NCBI GenBank assembly: GCA_029204225.1
Contig: CM055113.1
Coordinates: 2,130,081-2,194,080, forward strand
DNA length: 64,000 nucleotides
DNA from: Diphasiastrum complanatum
Lineage: Eukaryota > Streptophyta > Lycopodiopsida > Lycopodiales > Lycopodiaceae
Reading direction: 5' to 3'
Shown piece by piece: positions 45,062 through 56,460 of this stretch. A program made the translations under genes and the position numbers. Within the stretch, counting starts at the first letter, position 1. Every line of letters starts with the position of its first letter. The notes beneath the pieces were generated by a model. The model had not been told where the DNA came from, ran no database searches, and was given only the letters and a program-made list of their open reading frames with translations.

Positions 45062-46609
45062 TTGTCTTTTAGGATTCTAACTCCTACTATGGGTTCCCAA
45101 CTAGTAGGGTTAGGGTATCTCTTACGCTATGGCTACCCAACTAGAGGAGAGAGGGTTCCTAATACACATTGAAATATAGTGGTGGTGGGGTTTGATCCAC
45201 TCCCTTCTTATATTCTCTTGCATAATAGAACCTCAAAGGCTCAACCTTCTAGAGAGAGAAAATGACCTAAACTAGTTCCTTAAGGCAGCCCCCCAACTAA
45301 GAACTATCTTAGATTAGCTCTCTAAGGCTTTCCCCAACTAGAGAGTATTCTAAATTGACCTAACCCTGATGACCACTAAGGCTCACCCAACTAGTGGCTT
45401 CCTAATTTATCCCTAAGTAATCCTAACTAACTCCTATGAGGGAAGGAAAGATAAGTGCATAAGAGAAATAATCCCATAATCACAAGCACAATAACATAAA
45501 GCCAGTTGAGGAAAACTTAGTGGGGCTCGGGCACCTACCACTAAGTATTCTATCCACAATTGGGAACACAAGTTGTTGAGCAAGAATAGATTAGTCTGTT
45601 AAAGCTTGGGCTTATACAAGTGTTACCTAAGGCCCCCAAATCCACTTCTATATATATAATGAGTGATAGGCCCATAAGCTAAGATGCTTATAAGATAATC
45701 CCAAGCTATTCTAAGAAGTGACTTCTCGTATCAAAATGAAGTTCGTGCTTATCAAAATAAACTTAGAAATAACTTTAAACTTAGACTTATTAAGTTTAAA
45801 GTATTACAAATATTTTTTAATTATAGTTAAACTTAATGGAAAAGGGTCGAAGTCTAAGGTTCCTAAGCATTATTGCTTACAGACTTGAGTTTACTTGTGG
45901 ACTTACAAAACACATGCCACAGTAACCCTTCTATTGCCGCCTATGAATACAAGGGATTCCTTGGGGCTAACATTATCCCCCTCTTTATAGCATTGGCAGT
46001 CCCACGCCAATGAGGTCACAATAAGGTGCAGCAGGCTTTTTAAGTAGTTGCACGCTTTGCTGGATGTTGTAAACTTCCAAAATTGTTGAACAACTCGGTG
46101 AAACTTGCAGAATCTTGGAGCTGGTTTGTCAAGATCATTTATATTTTCCATTAGATAGTTTGCACAAGCTAGATTATCTTAGGCAATAACAAGGGTGGCA
46201 ATATTGACACTGGGAGATGAATTGTAGGGAAGTGAAAGAATTATGATTGGGAAGTAAAATGATAGGGAAGTGAAAAAATCATGATTGGAAATTGAAATGG
46301 CAGGGAAGTGAAAAAATTATGATTGAGAATGCAATGGTAGGGAAGGGAAAGGACTGGATTGAAGTGCTGCACGTGCTGTTACTTCGATTTATGGGAATAC
46401 ATAGTGCTTCCCATAGCACTTCTCATGCTCAAATCAAAGCACGTTTAGCACATCCATTGGTGATGATGATGAACACTTGAAGCATGGGTGTGAGAATGGG
46501 AGAAGGTGAGGTTTCAAGCTTATTTATGTATGACAAGGTGGACGAGGTGTAATGTGGTAGGGATATTGAGGTGTAATGTGGTAGGGACGAGGTGTAATGT
46601 GGTAGGGAT
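45062..46609 (-). repeat. LTR-like repeat related to 31263-32340, then unassigned DNA
   Basis: From 45062 (TGTTGTCTTTTAGG) the sequence carries CCAACTAG, CTAAGGCT and CTATGGCT phrases arranged as in the LTR at 31263. It appears to interrupt the RT at 45058. A TATA-like run (CTATATATATAATG) is near 45648. The far end cannot be placed. 46200-46609 contains short direct repeats (GGGAAGTGAAA..ATCATGATTGG; GAGGTGTAATGTGGTAGGGA, three times near 46545-46605). Confidence 0.45.
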
Positions 46610-46756
46610 ATTGACTTTACATCTGTTTATACTTTTTTAGATTTCTCTACAAGCTCATGTTGCAATTTTTCTTGAGTGGGATCAAGTACCTTATGGAGAA
46701 ATGTCATGAAATTTATACTCAGGTTGTACATTACTAGTATGTGTTTCAAATCAAAT

Positions 46757-48370
46757 TACTAGTATGGATTGACAAATTACAAATCAGAGCAGAATTGTTG
46801 AATACTGATGAATGAGTAATCTATTTCTGGTCAACTATCCTCAATCCGACTATCAAAGCTGTAGCTTTTGTCGAGTTGCAGGTATAGTGTTTGCCAAGGC
46901 AGACATCCCAATAAGCTATCAGCATACTAGCATCATCTTTCAACACAACTCCGATAGTAACTTGCATTCTACTGCCACCATCGAACTACAAGAATCACAA
47001 ACTTGCATATCTGACAACTTGAATCACTTCTTGATTTGTTTGTGACATTGACTGGTGTGTCCATATAATGGCCTTCTATATCGCATAGTATTATTGTATT
47101 GTTCCTGGAAATCTTCTTTAGAACATATGGTCCCAACCAAATGGGCATCAGCTTACCAGGAAAAAATTCTCTCCGAGCATCGTAAAACAGAACCAATTGT
47201 CCCCAACCCGAAACTAGTATTGTTTGGCCTTTAGATCGTGTGATTGTTTAATCTGCCTCTTCTTTCTTTCCATCTACAGTAGTGCTCTGGTACGCTTTTC
47301 ATCCAACTTACTCAACATCAAGAGTCATTGTCAACGGATGGTTCATAATGTAGATCATGGTCCTTGGAGAATTTTAATGTCTCCAGTTCGATTTCAATAG
47401 GTGAAACACTTTTAGTACCATAGACCACAAAGAAAGGAGACTATCCGATGTTGGTTTTGAAAGCTATGTTATAAGCCCAAATAGCCACTGGTACCTTTGA
47501 GTCCCAATATCTTTTTCTGTCGGAGATTGTCTTTTTGACAATATCCACCAGTTTCTTATTGGTACTCTTGACTTGGCAATTCGCTTGTGAGTTGTATGGT
47601 GTTGTCTTATTATGCTAACAAGTCTTTTGGTCAGATCCTAGATCACCTTATTTAAAAAGTGTGTACCTCTATCCGATACCAGTTCGGGAGGAGTTCCAAA
47701 GTGGCATACAACGTTCTCCATCAGGAACTTGGCTGTTTCTATTGCATTGTCTTGTTTCACCGCCTTAGCTTCCGCCCACTTGGTAAAATAGTCAGTTGCA
47801 ACAATAATGTAGCTCTTTTGGCCAATAGAGGATGGCTTAATGGGGACAACATAATCGATGCCCCACTTTTTGAATGGTAGTTGTGTTGTCAGTGTTATCA
47901 AGGGTCTCATTCATTTGTCCACATGGCTAACCCTCTCACAAACATCGCACCTCATACAATAATCATGATAGTCTTTGAATAACGTGGCCCACCAGTATCT
48001 TGCCCTTAGATTTTTTTTGGGCAGTAGAATCACCAGCGAAATGGCCGCCACATGCAGAATCATGGCATTCTTCCATGATACAAGGAGTCTCGACTAGTAA
48101 AACACATTTCTGATAGATGTCCTCAATGCCTTTCCGATAGAGCCTTCCATCAATGGCTTTAAAGTGTAGAGCCTGCAATCTGATCTTCTTCTTCTCTACT
48201 TTGGTAAGTCCTTTCGGCAACTACAATGAAGTCAGATTTATAGCTAGAATCTGGTACCACTGAGGAACTGCTTCAATGTCAAGTCAAAATAGATTATTTT
48301 CAACTTCTTCGTCCAATTGCACATCCTTAGGAACAAATTTTATAAGTGGGGGGAAACTAACACACACATC
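46757..48370 (-). pseudogene. gypsy E integrase followed by RNase H start, copy 1
   Basis: On minus: a linker before the integrase; a zinc region (FKAIDGRLYRKGIEDIYQKC, MEECHDSACGGHF, 48220-47963); the core (KKWGIDYVVPIKP, VATDYFTKWAEAKAVKQ, LVSDRGTHFLNKV, 47910-47638); a C-terminal stretch (WDSKVPVAIWAYNIAFKTNI, SPFFVVYGTKSVSPIEIE); and the GPY module (MPIWLGPYVLKKISRNN, near 47130). Within about 100 bp of this, FDGGSR (near 46970) begins an RNase H domain that copy 1 carries only in part before ending at 46757. Stops and frameshifts throughout. Gypsy RNase H normally precedes the integrase, so the order is unusual. Confidence 0.85.
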
Positions 48371-48600
48371 TCTCTCTTGGTGCAAATCTTGAATGAAAGT
48401 TGATCAAAATTGGGGCAAATTCAAGGTGACCTAGCCATGCTCACTGGCAAACTTTGGACCTAATAAATTGACAAGTTTTTATTGTGGAAAGGAAAGCTTG
48501 TTATACGCATTCTCTGGACCAGCAATGATGAGGAGACATAATGAGTACGCTAACTTGTGTTACGTGTAAAAGAGCTGATCATCAGCGAAGGAACTACAAG
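48371..48600 (+). other. no recognised feature
   Basis: Short unassigned stretch between gypsy E and the gypsy F LTR; either element may extend into it. Confidence 0.3.
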
Positions 48601-50271
48601 AGTTGAATGTTGCATAAGAGACATGGTACTTCGAACGGACGCTAAGGGACAGCTCGTATTGGAATCGAACTAGTGCAAACTTTGGGTGTATGTGTCTGAT
48701 TCAAAGAGAGCTACTTGAAACAAGTGAGATGCACACTTATTGATTTGATTGCGAGGCAATTGACCAGTGGTGGAATTGTGAAAGTCATGTTTTGTGCGAC
48801 GGACATGGTGCTTCAAACAAATGCGAAGAGATGGTTCGTATGCGGATCAAACTGGTGCGACCCTTTGGATCTCCACAAGGTCAATGGTTACATTTGGGTT
48901 GACAGCTACTTCAAGCTAAGTGAGAGGTGCATTGTGGAGTACTCAGTCTTTGCCTACATTAAAGAGCCAAAAGGAAAAGAATCAAGATCAAGCTAGGACA
49001 AGGAGAGAAATCAAGGTGCAAAAGCAAGAAATGGACCATAAAGTGAGCGATAAATTATAAATCCTTTGGCTCAAGGAGCCTTGATACCTGTGCAAAAATG
49101 ATCAAATCTGGAGCTGAGAGAGCTATATACAAAGTGCAAAAAGGACAAATCTGGAGCTCAAAGGAGTTCCAAAGTCAAAGGCAGAAGTGTGCTTCTGGTT
49201 TCTCATTGCTTGGTCTATCTATGTAAGTTTTTTATCCTTCCTAGAGGGTCGGATGCGTTTTGAGTAAGGTGCCTATGGGCGTTCTGACATCACTCCTCAA
49301 TAGATCTACTAGGAGAATGGTGTGGCCTTTCTCCTCTTCCTTCCTATGGAAAGGGACTTCGAAATTAGAATTCTCATTCGCATTCTGTCCAGTTAAACGA
49401 ATAAACTGCAGTAACCTAGGATTCACTAGGTATTGAGGGTATTCCCGACATATTGTAAATAAATAATATCGGCCAATAAAATGTGTTGCAAGGGCATGGC
49501 ATCCTGCGCGTTTAGCCCATGGCCCAATGAGCATGCAAGCTGAGATGTAAGTAGAATAATAGACTTGGGCCCCTTTGTAATTAAAATAAAACTTGAGGCC
49601 CAAAATCAATTTTACACTTAGAGTTTACTTTTTTAGAGTTGGGTCCAATTTTGGACTCACATGAATCTTGTGATTTCTATTGTACTTTTTGTGGACCCTT
49701 GGATCAAGTTGGGTCCAAGATGAATGGATAGGATCAATGTGAATAGTAGCCAATATGATTTTGGGGCAATGGTCTTCCCCATTTATAAAAAGGCACCCCT
49801 TGTACTCTATTTTCCATGCTTAATGAGAAAGAGGAAACTCTACCATCTTTGAAAGAGAAGCATCCTCAATTGCTATTGAATGCTTGCTATTGCTATTGTT
49901 GCTTTCTCTTTGCTTTCAAATTCATGCTTTCTTGGTTTCCATAGTTAATGTTTCTCCTTTAGCAAGTAAAATGAGCATTTGGGCAAACCTCCACTCTCAC
50001 TCTCACTCTCACTCTCACTCTTTGTCTCTCTCTTTCTCTCTTTTCTCCTCTCAGCCTCTTCTATTCTTCTCTTCTCATTCACCAAAAACCATGATGAAGG
50101 TAGTTTAGGGGAGTAGAGTTAGGGGTGTGTAGTGTTAGTGGTGGTAGAGTTAGGGAAAAACTAGAGAACTAACTAAAAGTAGCATCTATTCATAGTTAGG
50201 CACCTATCCAATGTTCTAACCCTTGTTGACAGGTGGGAGGGCTACTACTACGAGAGATCTTTGACCCTACA
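48600..50271 (+). repeat. gypsy F LTR (start approximate) with promoter and CT tract
   Basis: The LTR ends CCCTACA at 50271 before a PBS. U3 holds two diverged units about 180 bp apart (48630-48740 and 48800-48930; ACATGGT.CTTC and AGCTACTT blocks). TATA box TTATAAAA at 49783-49790 and TTAATGAGAAAG just after it resemble an LTR promoter start. CACTCT hexamers (49992-50020) and a CT-rich tract follow. The open frame 48715-48996 lies inside U3 and has no family match. The 5' end of the LTR was not identified. Confidence 0.6.
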
Positions 50272-50272
50272 G

Positions 50273-50290
50273 TGGCGTCGTTGCCGGGGA
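50273..50290 (+). promoter_or_regulatory. gypsy F primer-binding site
   Basis: TGGCGTCGTTGCCGGGGA follows the LTR end after one base. It differs at one position from the TGGCGCCGTTGCCGGGGA seen in many plant gypsy elements and agrees with the minus-strand site at 31261-31248. Confidence 0.85.
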
Positions 50291-51448
50291 TAGGTTTCCA
50301 CTAACTAGTATAGTTGCATTTTAACTATTTCTTGCTTCTTGGAGTAGTTTTAGGTAGAATTTTGGGTGTTTAGAGTTAATTTTCTATATTTTTCTATGTT
50401 TAGACTATTCACAGCTAGAGGAGGTGTGAGAGGGTAGAGGAGGCCCTGAACAGCCTCTAAGGGCTTGTCATCCAAACCAAAATCCAAGCAAATCCAAAAA
50501 AGTACACCAATCTACATTTTGGAGGGAAAAAGAGCCTAAAATCTTATCAAATTTTAATATCTCCAAAACCAGTGAGAGTTAACCCTTGCACGACTGGCAA
50601 CAGCTCCAGGGTACTGTCCCAGACTTGCATAGAAGCTTGCAAGAGTTAAGCAGATTGCTAAAATCAGAGAAAAATCATAAAAATTTCAAAAAACCCTTGA
50701 AAAAATCCAAAAAAATACAAACTTTCACTAGAACTCTCGTAGAGCCCCCTGAAGTTCCATCTTAGTGAGACCAGGACACAGAAGAGCTTGTGAGAGTTAC
50801 TTCACTGTCTGAGTGCATGTGCGAGAGTTCCCAGTCAGAAAAAGACGAGAAAGTACCAAAGAACCCTCGCAGAACCTAAAATTTTTACTTCTATTGGGCA
50901 AGAACCCTCATGGAGAATTTTGAAGTTCCATCTCAAACTAGGACACAGAGCCTGCGAGAGTTAGTTTGATTCCAGTGAGCAAAAAATTGGGTTTAAGTGC
51001 CAAGAAATCACTAAAAAGTAAAAATCCAGCAAATTCTTCCAGAGAGAACTCTCACAGACCATTTTAATCGATCCAGAATGTCAATTTCCATCTCTGGAAA
51101 AGTCTACAAGAGTTAGTACAGAGAATTGGTGAAGATCAATCCAAAATAGTGGCTAACTCTGGCAGAGAATGCGAGAGTCGGATCTGAACCAGATTCAGCT
51201 ACTGTGATCCTAGTGAGAGTTACTTCCCAAATATCTGAGACATATCAAGGTTTTTTATCTGCAAAATAGCTAAAGGACCCTCGCACAGACAATCCTTGCA
51301 TAAGAGAAACCTCGCAGACTAGGTCAGTGGAGAGATCTGCACCAGATCTAGCTACTGTCAAAATCTTAGGTCAATCAGTGCAAGGAGTAAGAAGTTATCA
51401 AGGAAAAACCACCGTACAAGGCCTAAATTTCACTTCTGACCAATCAGA
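50291..51448 (+). other. gypsy F 5' leader with recurring GAGAGTTA / AACTCTCGCAGA words
   Basis: No coding. GCGAGAGTTA and variants (GTGAGAGTTA, GCAAGAGTTA, ACAAGAGTTA) occur about ten times between 50571 and 51225. The complementary sense (AACTCTCGTAGA, ACCCTCGCAGA, AACTCTCACAGA) occurs about six times among them. Transcribed RNA could pair at many places. Confidence 0.6.
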
Positions 51449-52490
51449 TTGATCAGATCCTTAAGATCCAGAGTGCATCCCATTGTACAAGCAAGATTCA
51501 ACTATCTTGGACCCCACCATCGGATGAATCTAAGATCTGGACAATCAGTAACAAGAACGACAACAAATCAAGCATCACACCTTCCCAGATTAGCAGATGC
51601 ACAACAAGAGATAGAACCAGAACCAGCACCAATGGATCCAATGGGCCAATCCATACCTGTCACTCCCTTGCAAGCAGTCCGGAGGGCACCTCGGATGGAG
51701 ATACCAAAATACAACGGATCATCAAATTCCATCCGGTTCCTCCAGATCTACGAGCAAGCTTGTGAAATCTATGGCGAACGAAAACCTGCAGAAAAGTTGG
51801 TGCTATTTCCCATGTCCCTATTAGCGGTGGCTCAAGATTGGTTTTTCAACCTATCAAAGGAAGAGAAATCCACCTAGGAAGCGATTAAAGTGGCTCTGAT
51901 CATGCGTTTTAAACCAAGGAAGTTTCTAGAAGACCCGTTTCTCCTGCTCAACAAGGTCCATATGGAAAAAAGAGAAAGGGTCGGGGACTATATTGAACGG
52001 GTCAAACATCTAAGATCCGAGTGCAGTGCAGCCCTAAATCCCGATCATGCGGTGATCATGTGGTTCCTAGCAGGACTACCGCAGAGCATAAGGAGAGAAC
52101 TGAAACGACAGGAGCAGTATGCTACTCTGCAAGAAGCTATGGAGGATGCCATCACGGAAGAGGGTGAGGGATCAGATGACGAATATCCATTTACTCATAC
52201 TCCTACTCCCTCGATAGCATCATCATCATCAAATGCTTCCTCTCTATCCATAGAAGTGTTGTTGGATCAGATGGCGAAATTACATAAACAGTAGATGGAG
52301 CAGCTTGCGGCACAGTTTGATAAAAAACTGAAAGCCTTACAAGGAGTTGTAGCAGCAACGCCACATCTACCGAAACCAAACTAGCTACAGTATCCATGAC
52401 GTGAGAATATATGGTGTTCAGTATGCACACAAAACCATACAACAAACGAGTGTCCAGTCCTAAAGCAAAATCTGAGAGTGACACATAGAT
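51449..52490 (+). pseudogene. gypsy F gag
   Basis: A Ty3/gypsy gag: an N-terminal basic region; MEIPKYNGSSNSIRFLQIYE; the core LFPMSLLAVAQDWFFNLSKE; a FKPRKFLEDPFLLLNKVHME block; RERVGDYIERVKHLRSEC; MWFLAGLPQSIRRELKRQ; a Ser-rich acidic stretch; and a zinc knuckle CSVCTQNHTTNEC (52415-52453, CX2CX3HX4C). Internal stops at about 51875, 52292, 52381 and 52396 break it, three of them TAG where Gln is plausible. After the knuckle the gag is lost and no protease or pol follows; BAHD acyltransferase sequence begins about 100 bp later. Confidence 0.9.
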
Positions 52491-52559
52491 TTTGCCATTT
52501 TGCAACGCAATATCGCATGATACGACATTTTGCCCACTTAACTTCCGGATTGTTCAACA

Positions 52560-53094
52560 GAAGAGGATTCCTTATCAGACTTCTTTTCCATATATTGAAC
52601 CTCTGCTTCCTGAAGGCTACTTTGGAAATGCAGTGATCAACTCCAGTGCAGTATCTACATCCGGTGAGCTGGTGAGGCAGCATATATCCTACGCAGCTCG
52701 TATGATCCATGACAGCGTGAGGCTAGTTGATGCAGAATTTCTCCGATCGATGGTGGACTTGCTAGAACTTGAACTCCGAGAGGGACGACTAGTGGGTGAG
52801 CCTAATATCGATCCCTTTAATGGAAGGGATGTGATTGTTACCACTCTTGTGAACTTTCCCACTTACGATCTGAATTTTGGGTGGGGCCGTCCATTGCATT
52901 TCTCTTTGTCTATGCCAAGTGATAGCGAGGGGCTGGTTTACATCTTGTCTGCTCCTCAGGGTGGAAAAAGCCGCCATGTTGCTGTATCGGTGAGAGAGGA
53001 GCATATGACTAGGCTGCTGAAGGATGAACTCTTTGTGCACTTTCTGTCAGAACTGAAGACTATTGATGATCGCCTCCTGAGGGCAAAAATGTAA
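52560..53094 (+). pseudogene. BAHD acyltransferase C-terminal exon, orphan
   Basis: BAHD enzymes transfer acyl groups from CoA thioesters to alcohols or amines in plant secondary metabolism. The open frame reads LLPEGYFGNAV (near 52603), an EFLRSMVDLLELELREG helix, NFPTYDLNFGWGRPLHFS, a GLVYILSAPQGG block and VREEHMTRLLKDELF, ending at a TAA at 53092-53094. NFGWGRP (52873-52893) is the family's DFGWG motif with Asp replaced by Asn. The frame has no stop and corresponds to the second exon of typical two-exon BAHD genes. The first exon with the HXXXD active site is not in the window, and a gypsy F gag stands where it or the intron should be. It is therefore an orphan or captured exon. Confidence 0.85.
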
Positions 53095-55346
53095 AAATGC
53101 ACAAAAGATCAGGCCGCCAATCAAGCCTATCGTGAATAGTAGATTAAGTTTATGTGATCCTAGAAGGTAATGGAAGAGCGATCCTTATTTCGTGTATGTT
53201 GGCGCATTGAAGATACGTAGTCCTTTTTCACTTGTTGCTGCAGCCCACAAAGCAAAAATTAGTGCTTCTTTAGTTTGCTGCCGTTGCCTTGTAAGGCAAC
53301 ACCAATACTATGCGTTCATGTACGCCCTACCTGGGGCGTCCTTCCTTAGCGTGCAATCCGTTTTTATACTTTTTTTTGTTTTGTTTTTGCTGTAAATTTC
53401 TTTTGGATGGTGCCTCTAAAAAAAGGTAAATTGTTTTAATATGTGCACCTTTCGCATTCCGACATCCGGGAGGTGCATGTAAAGAAGAATCTGCCAGAAA
53501 AATTTTTGCTTTATAGATTCCGTTTTGTGAGGCTCCATCATTTTTTTTATTAACATGTCAGAATCAGTCCATGAAAGAACTTTGTTAAAAAAATGACAAC
53601 ATTTTCCGTAGGATTGAAAGTGCTAGGAAGGTCACACATTAAAGATCTACTATTGTTAAAATTCACTACATCAAAACAAGATAAAAAAATAGCGATGGTC
53701 ATGTCACAGTCTTAAATGACCCATTAGAATCTTCATTCATTTCTTGTGAATAAAGGAAGGTGATCTATAAGTCATGCGAAACTTTGTCATGCGCAAGATT
53801 GAAAGTGTTGAAAAAAACAAGAATGTTGCAGTATACCATAAAGGCATTGCCACAAATTTTTTGAATGAAAAATTTGATTATTGATGTTGGTGTGTCATGT
53901 AGGAGCCTAGCGATGCATGCAACAAAGAGCGAGAGACACAGAATTTTTGCAATTAATGAATTTTATATGAAGTTGCATCTAAAGTGTGGACACGCATGGA
54001 AGAAAAAGAGAGGGACATGAATTTTTTGCTATTTACAACCTACATATAAAGACGCATCTAAAGTATTGAGTTCTTTGCAATAAAGTCCTTAGAAATGTGG
54101 TAGTCTTTAGTATTAACTTTTGTATAAACTCCATTGAGCAACATGAACACACAATATTGCCTATGCAAGCTAATGCTAGAAAAACAAAGATTCCATTATA
54201 AATAATTGAAAAATACAAAACCCAGAGTGACAATTCATCTTTTAGCAATCATCACAATAGCCTACCACTACTCCGATAAAGCCAAAAAGAATGTAACAAG
54301 TATGTTAAAATGTTATCAAATTTGTTTTGATTTGATGTGATGAAGTTCTTAGTCTTTAAGTAATTTGTAAGGTTATAGCTATGTATTGCATCAACTACAT
54401 CTAAGAGTAAGTTTACTCCTTTCATGTATTTTATGTAATAGTGAACTAAAGTGGCACAAAATTAAATTGAAAAATGGACTACAATCTAAATGTTGATGCA
54501 AAGATGACATGACATTAAACAATAAACTAATCGACTGGCAAATGATACTGCTATGAATGCAAAACCTTTCACACATATGACACAATTTCAAAAAATTATT
54601 AGGGTTTGTGTGTGTCTCAAGTTAGTGGGACCATGGTAATAATGTAACGTTGGTAAGAATATTAATAATTCTTTAGGTTAGGTGTAATAGGTGGGCCATT
54701 CATTTGAGGGTGTTCCAGCAAGTGAGGCCGAGTTCTTGAATGCACCACCTATTACATAGCGTTTAACGGAGTGTACTTTTACTTGTTGACTAGTGAAGCA
54801 TCCCATCCGATTATCACCTAGAACATGGAACTTGCAACACATTTGAGCTTCATTAGATTAAATTTCCAGCAATTATTTTGTAACTCCGGGATGGAAATAT
54901 TATAGAAATCATACAAGCAGCACAAGGCAACGTGAGAGTATTCTTGACCAACAAAGCATGCAACTTCTGGTACATGCCGGTGTGGTTTTAAATTTTTTTT
55001 GTACGATATGGAAATAAGCATGCGACTTCTGGTACATCCCAGCTTCAAATTGGATAGGATTTTCAGTTGTTGCTTTCTGACTCAGATTATACTATATTTT
55101 CAGCCACGGTTTTTTGACTTGAGGGATGGAAATAATGTAGAGATCTGTTGAGGACACGGGAAGATGAGCAATCTTGACTAGTGAAGCGTTCTGTCATCCA
55201 GCACCTATCACAACCACAAAAGACTTGAGCTTCTAGAATCTTGACTAGTAAAAAATTCTGCGATCACTTTAAACAAGCTTTTGGAACATGTAATCTTATG
55301 CCAGTTTCAGATTCCAATAAATGTCCCTTTTAGTGTGGGATGCCAT
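53095..55346 (+). other. no recognised gene; diverged internal repeats
   Basis: 53095-53450 may be the 3' UTR of the BAHD gene. The rest is AT-rich. The phrase TTGACTAGTGAAGC and neighbours recur (54786, 55176), as does ACTTCTGGTACAT (54961, 55025), marking a loose repeat of roughly 60 to 390 bp spacing. 54090-54175 resembles 33600-33690. Confidence 0.4.
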
Positions 55347-55709
55347 TCAGATATCACAATAACGTAATTTCATGCCAGCTTCCACCTCTTCTCCTCGGCA
55401 TGGTAGCCTGCCCTCGAGATCTTTGATCTTTTGGTCATCAATGGCACTGGTATATTTTAAGACAATTGGTCCACCACCAAGAGAACGACAGGAATCAGAG
55501 CAAGGATAACATCTACCAGTCCTCTTTGAAATAGTCAACATTTTGATGAGAATAGCTACTGGCCCCGGCTTCATCTCCTCATCTGAGTGGTAAGATATGT
55601 ATCCATCAATTAGCACAAAATTATATTTATCCCAACCAAATATACGACGTTTATCATTTTTGTTGTTGGCTTCATTCATAGCATGTAAGAAAGCACCGCA
55701 CTGCCCCAC
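55347..55709 (-). CDS. hypothetical ORF of 120 codons
   Basis: An uninterrupted minus-strand frame with mixed composition. It includes GWDKYNFVLIDGYISYHSDE, a short hydrophobic stretch (PVAILIKMLTI), four Cys in the middle third (RCYPCSDSC and others) and LEGRLPCRGEEVEAGMKLRY near the end. No family is recognised. It lies just outside the duplicated block starting at 55738, so it is not shared with the first copy. It could be an exon of a host gene, a transposon fragment or chance; the even amino-acid use argues mildly against chance. Confidence 0.3.
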   Translation of the reverse strand: MGQCGAFLHAMNEANNKNDKRRIFGWDKYNFVLIDGYISYHSDEEMKPGPVAILIKMLTISKRTGRCYPCSDSCRSLGGGPIVLKYTSAIDDQKIKDLEGRLPCRGEEVEAGMKLRYCDI

Positions 55710-55737
55710 GTTTGTACTACAAATTCTGTGTTACGTG

Positions 55738-56460
55738 CTATTATTACAACTCAGGCAGACAATATGTTACATATTGATCATAGCATTAGGCCAATTAGCC
55801 ATTATAGCTACAAAAATATAAGATGTATGGCATCATTTCGAAGTGATGGTTCAGTCCTAACATAATGGATTGTTCTCAATTCTTGTGAAGACACTACATA
55901 CGTAATTGTTGTCAATTCTCGTGGTACTAGCTTATAGGTTTATGATTATACATGCTAGACATCCCAAAATTTATTACAATTTAAAACTAATTGGTCATGA
56001 AACTAGGTATCAATGACGAAAATCGTTTTTTATTACTTTCAAGTTACTAACGTGAAAAAATGTTAGAATTCATAATTAAATACATTTTACAAATTGTTCT
56101 AATTTTTTTTTCAAATTCTAGTTATTATTCTACTTCTAAAATTGACTTAACATAGTGAAATGGTCATGTTGGACTTAATTCAGTCTGAATCGGAGGTCAT
56201 AATCACTTTCACTAGAAGTTGTATAGACTTTAATGTATTTATGCAGACTTTGTGTTTATAATCAATCAATATTTCAGGTGATGTGTGATGTGGCTCCTGA
56301 GTTCACAACTATGTTGGTGTCACAGTTAGCTTCTATTTCTTCAATCATTTGTAAGCCTTTTCCTTGTCATCTTCTTGCATTGAAGATTCTGCAACATTGG
56401 CCTTGTTCTTTTTGGACTCGGCTTTACGATTAAACCAACATTCATGGGCTGAATGGCTCT
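55738..56460 (+). repeat. second copy of 43709-44460
   Basis: Nearly identical to the first copy. A 43-bp tandem duplication follows at once (units starting at 56446 and 56489, each beginning GGGCTGAATGGCTC). Confidence 0.9.

Noticed and set aside
48715-48996. 93-codon plus-strand frame as a host gene
   Set aside because: It lies within the repeated U3-like sequence before the gypsy F TATA box and has no homology I can recognise.
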